A stretch of 64,000 bases of DNA from Montifringilla adamsi (Eukaryota > Chordata > Aves > Passeriformes > Passeridae). The notes beneath the pieces are model-generated. The model was not told where the DNA came from, did no database searches, and worked only from the letters and a program-made list of their open reading frames with translations. The DNA lies in contig JAGGNK010012559.1 of the NCBI GenBank assembly GCA_017590115.1, positions 2,959,236-3,023,235 of the forward strand, read 5' to 3'. Both the position numbers and the translations under genes were made by a program. Within the stretch, counting starts at the first letter, position 1; every line of letters begins with the position of its first letter. Positions 45,401 through 57,400 of this stretch are shown here, one piece after another.

Positions 45401-48400
45401 TTGAGACCCCTCGGTCTGTGAGGCAGGAGCGAGCGTGCAAGGACAAGCCGCCGCTTGTCAGAACCTGTGAGGCAGGTGAAGGTGTGCAAGGACAAGCCAC
45501 CATTTCTCAGAAGCTGTTCAAAGCAGTGTGCGTGCTGTGAAGGCACCAGTGAGCAATCACCAGTGCAATCACCAGTGATGCCACCATTTCTCAGAAGCTG
45601 CCTGTTCAAAGCAGTGTGCTGTGAAGGCACCAGTGAGCAATCACCAGTGCAATCACCAGTGATGCTGTGCTCACTGGTGATTGCAAACAATCACTTGGCG
45701 TAACATTCCAGAAAACATCCACCTCAGCCAGGCCAGAGCTCCTGTCGGGGGACTTCAGGGCCCTTGTGACAATCATGAGGCAAATGAGGGAAACTCTAGA
45801 CTGTCTCTTACAGGGGTCTGCTCTGCAGGCAGGGTTTTGGTGGCTTTGCTGCTGGGAGGACACAGAGCCTGTGGGTGCTGTGGTCACCATCCTCAGGCCT
45901 GTGCTGTGGCAGTGCCCTGTCAGAGTTCAGAAACACAATCACAGAATGATTGTATGCAGGTGCTTTTATTAAAGAGCTCTGGGTGTCAGGGGTACACAGA
46001 CCCAAATCTGACTCTGACATGGGTTCGGGCTGAACATGTTTTATATTCTATCGTTCCATAACTTACATATTAATTATTAAACTTACATTGTTCTGTTGTA
46101 TACATTGATTTCGTCCAAGCATGGGTTTCTCGTGATCCCCCTCAAACCTTTGAACATAGTTTCTCATGATTCTTCTTATGACTAAACAATAATTACATCT
46201 AATTATTAAGTAACCATCGCATCTAACAATCGTATAATTTATCATACACTGGTTACACAGGTGCAGTTTCACATAATCTAGCAAACACAAGGTCTAACAT
46301 TTCCCAGGGCCTACCTTTAACGTTTTTCCAGGGCCTGTTAAGCCTAACTTTCTTTCTAACTCCCCGAATTTTCTGTGATTTTAAAATCTTTTACTATCAC
46401 CCCATTCCTGCTTGGTTTGTCCTGGGGGCACAGGCATATTTGTCCTGGGTGCTTTGCTGGGCAGAGGGGCAGATGAAGGCTGGCCCATGGCACGCTCAGA
46501 GGGTTCCATTTGATGCCTCTGGGATGCAAGGAGTGAGCGTGGTGACAGCCTGGGCTGTGAAGGGACAAGTCTGCTCTGTGATCTGGCTGCAGTTTGAATT
46601 TATAAATTATAAAACCCCCTTTGATGAAGCAGCACTTCCAGCCCATTCATCAAAAAACCCTCCTTAAAACAGATAATTCAAATGTTGGCTATCCTTCAGA
46701 AACAAAAAAATTGATTTCCACTCTCTATCCTGCGCTGGTCGGTGACACAGTTCTTACTGTAATTGTCCCCTTCCATTTCCAGTTTGGCATTTCCCTCAGG
46801 TGAAGGGAAGTGAGTGCCCATGCCTGTGGGCAGGTCCCTGACCACAGGGGTTGGCTGAGGAGTCCCTCCTCAGCTGTTGTCTGTGCCAAAGGACAGTCGG
46901 GTCCCTCCTGTGCTGTTGGCTCTGCTGAAGGACAGTCGGCTCTGGCTTGTCGTGTCCTTGTCCATTCCTCTGCAGTTACATTATTAATTTGCATGAAAAC
47001 CCTTTCCCAAGCCACAGTTAATGGAGACAGATGATCCTCAGGTACCTCTTGGCAGGAAGCGGCCAACAATTTCATCTGAAGAGATTAAACTTTGATCTTG
47101 TTACAAATAATTTTCTTACCACTTGATCAAATGGTTTTTGTGCACGTTGTTGCTTTCTCTCCCCTCATACCATAATCCCTGTGGCTCCACTGGGGGATGC
47201 TGGGCTGCAGACTGCTCCTCAGCAGAGGTGTCATTCCTCATTAGGATCTTTGCTGTTCAAGGATGGATTTAGCTCTGGGAAGGTCTTCTGCCTCCTGAGC
47301 TCAGGCCAGGGGGACAGAGAACAGGCTGGGGTGTGGTGAGCTTAGAGAAGTCTGATAAAAAGCCATTCCTCCAGCCTGGTGCAGGCAGAGGGACCGGTGC
47401 CATGGAGCTCCCACCTTGCCTGAGCCCCCGGGTCTGAACTGGGCACAAGCTCAGGTGTGGGCAGTGAGTGCCCCGTTCTCTTAGGGAGCAAAGCAGCAAG
47501 TCAGTGATGCCAGCCCATGCCTTGGCTGCTAAGAACAGCTTTTCCCCTGGGGCAGGGGGAAATCTCAGCCCCTTGCTCGATACCATGTACTCCTGAGGGA
47601 ACTGAAATCCATGTCGACAATGTGGATAATTAATGCTGTAATCTGTTCAAAATCAATGTCTCTTGTTGAGCTGTCAAGTCTCCAGATGCAGATGGTGGCT
47701 GGGAATTACCCAGGCAGCTGAGGCTTGGAAGTTTCTTGGGACACTGACAGTTTTTATTGCTGAGGGTGTCCCCTCCCAGGCAGTGCCAGGCCAGGGCTGC
47801 CCTGTCAGCAGTGCCCTGCTTCCTCTTGCCTTTGCACCGTTGGCAGGGTGTGGCAGTGATGGTTAACCCGTGCCTATCAGCAAGGAAGGGGAGAAGGTGG
47901 AGAGAAAGTTGTGTCCTGGGGGAGTGGCTGCAAGCTGAGTTTGTCTGAAAGAACTCAATGCGAGGAGGGGACCCTGCATGGGCAGGACACGGAGCCACAG
48001 CTGGCAGGGACAGCCTGGGGAGCTGCTCCACAGGTTTCTTGGAGTCCTGACTCTGCAGCTCCTTGTCACTAGAGCCCACCACAGAAGTGCTGGATGGGGC
48101 CAGAGGTCAGGAGGAGGGAGACTCCAGGGATGCCTGGGCAGTGCTGCCTTCCATGCTGGCTGTCGTGCTGTGGTCTCGGAAGTCGCAGGGGAGCCCTGTC
48201 TGCTGATTCAGAGCAGGTTCAGAGGAAAAATTAAACAAGAAACAACACCTTATTTAGCTGTCAGATCCTGCTCCTCTAATCCAGCTCCAAGTGCAGCTCC
48301 GTGCTGTCCTTCCCCTCCAGCCGTCACCAGAGGGAATTGTCCATCGTTCCTTGTAATTGCAGCGAAAAGAGGAGATGCAATTTAGTCTGCAGGTGGCAAA

Positions 48401-51400
48401 ATTAATACTGTGTTTTTTCTAATCTGTCCCCAGCATGGGACTAAATAAAAGTGTTTGAGGAGTGAGGGGAACTGTTTGCCTGCAGGAGTGGAGCTGCATT
48501 AGCCATGTAAATGTGCACTCCAGGCCACTGTCATTTGTATTCCCGGCAGGAATACAAGGCTCCTGCCTTAAAGAGCTTTTAAATCTGCTGCTGATTAATA
48601 ATGCAACCAGTGCCAGAATGCATCCTCCTTCCTGAGGCTGGAGAAGGGGGTTGAGCTGGATTTGGTCCTCCAAAGTAGATTTGCCTGTGTATGCCCAGGG
48701 CTGATTCAGTCACCCTGGGGCAGTGGGGCTGCAGGATGAGCCAGCTCTGGGGCTGAGCTCCTGGGGTCTTTGCCCTGGAAGGGCTGCCTGCTGACTGGTG
48801 AGGCAGCTTCTCTGCTTTGGAATGGAGATCTCTGAGGCGTGTTCTGGGGTGGGATGTTAGTGACTGGTGAGGGAGGGGAGAGGTGGCTCTCTCTGGCACA
48901 AGCAGGTGCCCAAGTGCAGCTGCTGGATGCAGCGAGTTGTTCTGGGGAAGGACACGCTGCCACATGTAGTTTTATGCTGTTCTGCTGGTATGCTGGTTAA
49001 TCAACAGGAGAAAACCCACGTAGAGGGGAATGGAGTTTATAAAATCAGGCAGAGTGGTGAATAATTTAATGTTTGCTTTTTTGAATAGAGGCAATGATAG
49101 GAGAGCTTAAAATATTGATGGGAAACACATTTTTTTTTCACAGTGTGAAATGCTTTATAGTCTGTGTGATTTTCTTTAATGTTTTTTAAACATGTTTGAG
49201 GCTGGCACCTACTTTTCTGTCATGTACTATGGGCTCTGCTCTAAAGCACATCTGTGAGTGAGTAGGATTTTTCCTGCTGACTTTGTTAACAGTCAGGACC
49301 ACGCAGTCAGGTCTCTCCAGTCCATTTCCAGGGTTCAGAGACACAGGAGGGCAGCTGTGTGATATTTTATTGATGGGGATCATACAACACAGTAAGGAAC
49401 ACTTAGCTTATCTTACAGGACCCAAGGCAAGTGCTGGGGGATAATGTTGGGCTCTGTCCCACACCTGGGGTGGGTCACAGCAGAGGGAGCCATGTGTGGG
49501 CCATGGCAGCTGCACAGGAGCCCCTTTGACCCCTCTCACAGGAAGCCAAAAGGATTTGGAATCAAGGAGCAAATCATCATGAATAAAACATCATGAGGGC
49601 TTTTTATTTCAGCAAAGCTTAATGAGCCAAGTAATAAATACAAAATTTCACAGATACTTAAGTTTACTTTCTAAGGACTTGTTCCTCTCCATGGGAGAGG
49701 AGGTGGGACAGAGATGGGTCCAGAGAATGTTCTGATTTGATGGGAAGTAGGACAAGCTGGGAACAGTCAATATCCCTGTGCAGCTTTTGCCGTGCCTGAG
49801 GCTGTGAGCTGCTGCCTGCATAGTCTGGAGATTTGTTTGGAGCCAAACCTGGTTAAAATGGGAATATTGGCAAGTGCATCTTGCAGTGGATGAACTAAAT
49901 GGATGCAAGCATGTCAGGGAGGGAGTTTGTGCTGACCAGAAATACACAGGCAGCTCTCAGAGCAGGGGTCATACCCTCAGCAGTCCAGCTGCATGGGGTG
50001 AATCTGGTGTGACGTGGTTCAGGAGGCCTTGGTGTGTCCCACCAGCCCTCCTGATCAAAGATTGTGTTTTGCCTTTCCCAGACATCCTCAGCAGGGGTTC
50101 AGAGCCCAGGACACCAGCCCATCCTCAGCCCCCTCAGCAGCACTAAGGGTGGAGGGTGCTGTCAGGATTTTTGCCAGTTTTCCATTGCAGTGTTGCAGGC
50201 TGCCCATGGATTACAAAACTGTTGTGTTTTACCACTCTCTTCTCCCACGGGATGGCCACCAGCTCAGAGCTATTCCAGTCCTGATTCAGAGAGAGGGGAC
50301 TGGTGTCTGCAGAAGCCACGCACGCTGCAGCTGTTGGAGTGAAAGGTTTTACTGGAGCAGCCCCTCAGTCACTGCCCTTTTCCTCTCTGCATTTTCAGTG
50401 CCAACTCCTGTCACTGACATCCGCACAGACAAAGTGGAGCAGAAGAGTGTCTCCCTGTCCTGGCAGGAGCCAGGCTTCCTGACTGCCAATGGCACCGAGT
50501 ACGAGGTCAAGTACTTTGAGAAGGTAGGCTCTGGGTGTGGGAATCCTTAAAATCAGAGGGTTTTGGGAAAGCTGCAAAAGGCAGGCCTCAGAGACAGCAG
50601 AACTGTGATTAGAGCTAAGCAGTAGACACAAGATTGGTCAGCAGGAAAATTATGTAAGAAGTAGAAAAATAAGGACAAATGGAACAATGGTCTGTGTATT
50701 AACACTTGTCTAGAATAACTCTTTAAGCTGCAGAAAAGTATATCTAGCAAGATATTAGGGTGTTCTAAGCTTAATAATGGAGCTCTGTGCATTGTGTTTT
50801 AAGGCTTACAAGCAGGTATTGTATTCAAAATAAGCAAGCATTGCTTTAACAAAAGTTACAAGTGCTTATAGTGGTTGGATTAAACTACTGTCAATATGCT
50901 TTTGCTTTGTGTGATTGGTCAAAAAACTTTTAAAGTGAGTTGTAACATTAAGTTCTTTGTCTGCTGCCGGGGATGTGAGCTGCTGGCATCTTCCCGTTGT
51001 CATAACCATGTAATGAGAGTGATGCTGGAAAATAAAACAGCTTGAGATGCCTTCCCCAGCAGTCCCATCCCGTTTGTGATTTGTACAGACCCCTGGCTGG
51101 TGACACTGGGCACTGCCATGGGCTCTGCTTGTGCCCCCTGGCTCCGTGTCCTTCCCTTGCCCCCCTCAGGAGGAGGGGTGCAGTGTGTGCCCATCCCTCT
51201 GTGACCGCAGCTGGGCAGGGACTGACACCACACTGGGTTCCTACATCCTGGAGGAGATGCTCTCTGCATTCCCAGCCTGCTCTCCAGGAGAGTGTTGGAC
51301 CTTGTGGTCTGCACTGGTTTAGGGCTGAGAGCCACAAACCTGTGACTGTGGGTGGCCCTTCTACATGGGAGGGGACCCAGCAAATATTTTTATGACAGTT

Positions 51401-54400
51401 TCTTGATTTTAAAAATTGCTGCTATTTGACAGGTGCAGTAGGTTGGGAATTTTTGGAGAAATACCAGTGGGCAGAGCAGGGACAAGGCTCTGAATCCAAA
51501 TGAATGCAGTTTGTGACACAGTTCTGCAAATTACCTTATCTGCGTGTGCTCAGGCTCGTTATGGAGCTGACGGCGTGTCAGGCACACAGTGCAGGTGACA
51601 TGTCAGCATTCTGTATTTAGAAACAAGCTACCGTGAAGCTGATTCATATTAATGTGATTTTCAGCATCTGATAGATTCGAGAGGAGGGATCTGTGGAGGA
51701 GGGCAAATGCTGGAGCCCGAGACATTAATTCCTGTGCAAATGGGCTGCAGCAACATGATACTTGGGGTATGAAATGAGGAGCCTTCCTCCTTGAGTAGAG
51801 AATTTAAATTCAGTTTAGCAGTTATTCACTGAAATGAGGCTCTTGATGCTGACATGGATATCAACTTAGTTCCTAATCTCTGCTTTTAAAGCTTTTGTTT
51901 TTACTGTGAAGATTCAAAGGGGAAAGTGTGTATCAAGTGGAAACACATTTGGTAGTGGTGTGAGCAGTGCAGTGAGTGGCTGCTGCTTGTGCCCATGCCA
52001 GACTGTGGGGCTGGGACACTGCCTGTGCTGGATTGTGGGGCTGGGACACTGCCTGTGCTGGATTGTGGGGCTGGGACACTGCCTGTGCTGGATTGTGGGG
52101 CTGTGGGACACTGCCTGTGGGACACTGCCTGTGCTGGACTGTGGGGCTGTGGGACACTGCCTGTGCTGGATTGTGGGGTTGGGACACTGCCTGTGCTGGA
52201 TTGTGGGGCTGTGGGACACTGCCTGTGCTGGATTGTGGGGTTGGGACACTGCCTGTGCTGGATTGTGGGGCTGGGACACTGCCTGTGCCACACTGTGGGG
52301 CTGGGGTGCCTCTTGGGGCTCCACCTGCTATTTTCCAATCCACACAGGTTTGCTCCAATCCTGCTGTTCTGTTCTATATCTCAAGCCACAGAAAAATGCA
52401 TCAGTGGAGCAGGGAAGGGCTGGCTGGTGCCACAGCTCAGCCTGGCACAGGGAGAAGTTGCCATGAGGGGTGGCACAGCTGCTCCCCACCACCCCATCTT
52501 CTGCCTTCATGTCTTCATAGCACCATCCACCTCCATCTGCCATTTCCTGTGACCTTCCCATGTAATTTCTGTTGATCAGACATCCAGTGAATGTATTGTT
52601 TCTTTTGGAGGCTGGCTCTTTGGCTCTCTGTCCTCATGGGACCCAGAGCTGAGGACACGACTGTGCCATGCTGGCTCTGTGGCACAGCTGTCACTCCAGC
52701 TCCATCTCAGGTATCTCATTATTTCACAGGATCAGAGAGATCAAAGTTACTCAACTGTGAAAACCACATCAACAGCCGTGACAGTCAATAACCTGAAGCC
52801 TGGAACCCTCTACATTTTCCAAATCAGAACATCTTCCTCTCCAGACTATGGGAGCTTCAACCCTGGCATTGAAGTGGAGACATTGGCAGAGTGTAAGTGC
52901 AGCAGGGCTCGTGTCCCTGCCAGGGCTCTGAGCTGAGCTCTAGGGAGGCTGTGCTTGCAGCTCATGCCCCAGCTGCTCCTGGTTTCATGGAGCAGCACTT
53001 GTTCTGGTTCTGCTCCTCCAGGTCTAAGGGCCACTGCCATCCAGGAATTTGCTTGTTCTTGCATTTTCCCATTAGATTTTGATGAGGTTGGTCCTGCTGC
53101 CCTGCCTGTCCTGGGGGAGCCTGTCCTGTCTCTTCTCAGTGAAGAGTCAATGAGGGCAGTTGCTCTCTGGCTCCTTTCTCACGAGGAGGCTGGGACAGGC
53201 TCTGCTCTTTGGCTGAGATTGCCCAAAAACAGGCTTAGCTCACGACTGCTGCCTGCCTCCCGCTGCTGTCCTGGCTCAGGGGACACTTGGCTTGCCTACC
53301 CCTTGGCTGGCTCAGGGCAGCCAGCATCAGTGTTATCTGCTGAGACTTCTCCTTTTAAATTCCCATTCATAACTGTGGTCCAAAAGCATCTTATTTCACT
53401 AAGAGAAGGCTGGAGGGATGTTGGGCTTCGGCACAATCCCCCACGCTGGCTGGAAGAGCAAGGCTGAGCTGGCTGGCTCAGAACAGCTCCCACAGATTGT
53501 GTTTAACAGGGCTTTAAATTGCCTTCATTTGCCATACAGAAGACATTTCAGAATTAATTGAAGCCAATAAAAATTTTATAGAGAATGTAGCTATCTAATA
53601 CCCCTGTTTGCAAAAGCAGGAGGAAAAGGGATTAATGTGATGAAAGAAAACTATTTGTAAGGCCATAAATTTTGATATGTTCCTCTGATAAACAGGATTC
53701 TTCCTCAGCTCTGATTACCAGCACCAGGAGCTGGTGCAGCAGTGCTGGGCTGCTCAGTCTGTGCTGCCTGCAGCACTGCCCAGCATGTTGGACTGATCCC
53801 ACCAGCCTGGCCTCTTAAAGCTGAGCCAGAACCTGGAATTGTTGTGAGGATGGTGAAAAGCAGCCAAACTCCCACAGCTCTTCTGGAGGACACAGGCTGG
53901 CCATGGGAGCAGTGACCAGGGCACCTCCTCTCCTCAAACCTGCCCCAGAGCACGTTGATGAGTGGCTCTGCTTCTCTCCTGCAGTGACAGTGGCCTCCAG
54001 TGAGCAGAACCCCGTCCTCATCATCGCCGTGGTGGCCATCGTGGGGCTGACGGTGCTGCTGTCCCTGGCGGTTGGTGTGATGGTCTGGAGGAGGTGAGCA
54101 GGGCCAGGCGTGCTCCAGGGGGGTTTCACCTGGGGTAAGGAGCTACTGCCCAGGTGCTGGTGTGCATCTTCATTCTCTTTGCAGGCAGTGTGGGTACAGC
54201 AAAGCCAGCCAGGATGGGGACGAGGAGCTGTACTTCCACTGTAAGTGGCGCCTGGCTGTCACGGCCGGTGTGACTGTGGGGATCCCTGTGTATTGGAATA
54301 TACCAATATTGCTGAATGGAACGTGCCTTGGCTTATCTGGCTCTGCTGCTGAGCCAAATAGTGGCAACTGTGGTGTTTGCACCCAGAGACACCCTGGCTA

Positions 54401-57400
54401 GCTGTGGGTCGCCGCTGGGCACCCTGAGGCAAGCCCAGGCACGCCCGAGCTCCGATGCTGGTGGGCTGGAGCTTCTCTTTTAGAGGGTCACTCCTCAGGC
54501 CTCCCTGTGCTGGAGAAGCTGTAAGGCCATGGTGAAGGAAGGAGTCAGTTCTGATGGAGGGTTTTAATCCAGAGTTTTTATTCTGGCCCGCATGGCCCCT
54601 GAATCCAGCAACAGCTCCAACAGAACTCCCGACTGCATGGTCTCCTTGCCTTTTACTCAGGGAAAGGGAGGAATCTAAGGACCACCAGCCAGGTACAGGG
54701 CAGGAGGTCTCAGGGGCAAAAAGGACACCAATGGCCCCCAGGGATGGAGAGCATCTTTTGAATCTGCCCAATCACTCGGTGGCCCCCTGGAATTCCTGGG
54801 TTGATAGACAGTGCCCAGCAGGAGTCAGGGTGGGAGAAAGGAGAGGTGATTGACACACCTGGGGAAGGACCGGAGTAACTGAGGCAAGCCACGACATCAC
54901 AACACCTGTATTTATCATTGTTAATAACCCACCAAAGCAGCCCTGAGCCCTCACTCTTGAAGTGCTGTCAGTCTGTGTTATCCCAGAGCAGGGGCCAGCA
55001 CAGCAAGGCTCTCTGAGGACCGTGGGCTCGACAGCTCCATGTGCCAATGTCTGTCCTTGCTGTGTGAGGGTCACTGCCTGCCAGAGGAAATGGGGACACT
55101 TGCAGCTTCCGTGGGGTGTATAAATTATTGTCAGCTTCTCATGAACACAAGCAAACAGCCTTGTTTTCTGGGGCTACTCTGGATTATTGAGCAGCAATAA
55201 TTTTACAGACAGCAGTTAGCAGAGGGAATTCAGATGTCGGGACTGATGAGTTTATTTGATTCCTGGCACAAGCCCATGGAGTGCACACATGCTTTTCTGT
55301 TCCCCAAAGCACCTCAGAAGTAGAAGAGCCTGCCTTGACCATTTCAGTTAGCTTTGGAGGGTGGGAGCTTTACTGGAGCAAAGGGGCTGCTCTCCTTTAC
55401 CCAGTGGAGAGAGCAGCTGGATTCACTCAATCCTAAAAAAAAATCTTAGAAACCTTAGAACTGAATCTTTTGCTTTGCTTATAGAAAGGTGGCACGTTGG
55501 TTCTGCCCAGAGACCAGGAGATGGATGAGCTGGGATAGTGTTTCCCAGGATGGGTGGGTGGAAGTGCTGCTGAGCCCCTCTTCCCTGCCCTTTCTGCCTT
55601 TCCTGCAGTTAAAATACCAACCAGGAGGACATACATTGACCCCAGCACCTGCGAAGACCCCATGCAGGCTGTGCACCTCTTTGCCAAGGAACTGGACAAT
55701 GCCAGCATCAAAATTGAGAGGATTATCAGGACAGGCAAGTCCCACGGGGTGGTGGCTGTGCTGGTGTGCTCCCCTTTCACTGGGCCATGGCAGAGCCATG
55801 ACATTGCTCCAGTCCTGGGGTACCTACCTGCAGCAGAGGATGGGAGTGGGGCTGCTGAGGGTTTTATCCAGAAGCTTTGTTCCACATTCCTGGTGTTTTC
55901 CTGAGGCACTGAGCACAGCCAAGCAAACGCCACGCAGACCAGAAAGCATCAGCAATTATCTGCATCTGGGCAGTTTGACAGCAGCATGAAAACTATTTAT
56001 AAATATGTGAACCTAATGATTTATCGATTTTCATCAACTTCACTGCCTAAAACTTAAAAGCAAATTAAAATCCCCTGACTGGACCCTAGAGCCTTAATGG
56101 CTACTGCGTGCCAGAATGTGGGAAATGTGATCATTCTTTGTCATTTGTTTTCCTAAAGATAAATTCAGCTATAGCAGCAGCAGAGGTGGAGGAGGGGAGG
56201 AGGGAGGGCTTTGCCTGCAGCTGAAGGACAGTGTTGAAGGGGAGAGGACACTGAAGAGGGGATGAGGTTGCCTCTGAACTGCAGTGTGGAGCAGCTCAGA
56301 GGAGTCCCATGTACTTTTCATGAGCAAACTGGTGTTTGAAAAATCAAGAAAGAAATTAGTAAGGAAGACATTTAAATCTAAGAAAATTGGGAGTGTGTTT
56401 GTCTCACTGCTGACCTAACAATAACCTGATTTCCAAATCAATAAAGCTGTTCATAGCTACACGCTTTTTGCTGTGAAGCCAATATTGGTTTTTTATGCTG
56501 GGAATTCTGTAGCTCCTGTTGTGGAGCGCATGGCTGTGCAGTGGGATGTTCTTCCTTGAGGATTGCAGGAGCCCTCCCTCACAGCCCTGCTGTGTCCAGC
56601 TCTGTGGGAAGCAGACCAGGAGGCAGAACCAGCCAGGCTCGGAGTGTGACCTCGGTGACAGGGGTTACTCCTCCTCTCATGGGCTAAAACACAATATGCA
56701 CTGGAGCAGAGCATGGAGAGAACACTGAGAGGCTCTGGAGGTGGCTGAGGGCCAGCACAGTGCTCAGGATGGCCTGGTGTGAGTGGCAGCAATCCTGCCA
56801 GGGATCTGTTTAATATTGGAATATGACCAATATCGCAGACAGGGCTTGCCTTGGCTTGTCTTGGCCCCTGCTACTGAAACAAATAGTGGCAGCTGTGGTG
56901 TTTCACCCCAGAGACACTTTTGGCTAGCTGGAAGATGCAGCTGGGCGTGTTGGGACAAGTCCAGGTGTGCCGGGGCTCCGGTGGCAGCGGGATGGAGCTG
57001 CCTCCGTGGAGGGTCTGCTCCTCAGGTTTCCCTGTGCTGGAGAAGCTGTAAGGCCACGGTGAAGGAAGGAGTTGGTTCTGATGGAGAGTTTTAATCCAGA
57101 GCTTTTATTCTGGCCCACAGGCCTCTGAATCCAGCAACAGCTCCAACAGAACTCTGCCTGCATGGTGTGCTTGCCCTTCTACCCGGGGAGAGGGGGCAGG
57201 GACGGGGTAGGAAGCCACCAACCAGGTACAGGAGAGGAGGTCTCAGGGGACAAGGGACACCTGGATGGACCAATGCCCCCCAGGGGTGGAGGGCATCCTG
57301 TGAATCTGCCAATCACTCAATGCCCTTCTGGAACTCCAGGATTGACAGACAGTACTCATCAGGGGTCAGGGTGTGTAAGAGAGGTGATTGACACACCTGG

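Larger units (their letters stand above)
44952..50398 (+). other. EPHA10: EPHA10 intron 5 (5.4 kb)
   Basis: Holds the LTRs at 45035 and 45920 and the duplicated block at 47616. The remaining sequence shows no exon or RNA gene that I can support. Confidence 0.7.

Noticed and set aside
47630..48082. 150-codon - frame shared in part with 61478-61840
   Set aside because: The similarity comes from the DNA duplication; the frame has no domain and no start or splice support.
51901..52575. Overlapping open frames of 140-200 codons on both strands
   Set aside because: All arise from the 30-bp minisatellite in EPHA10 intron 6.
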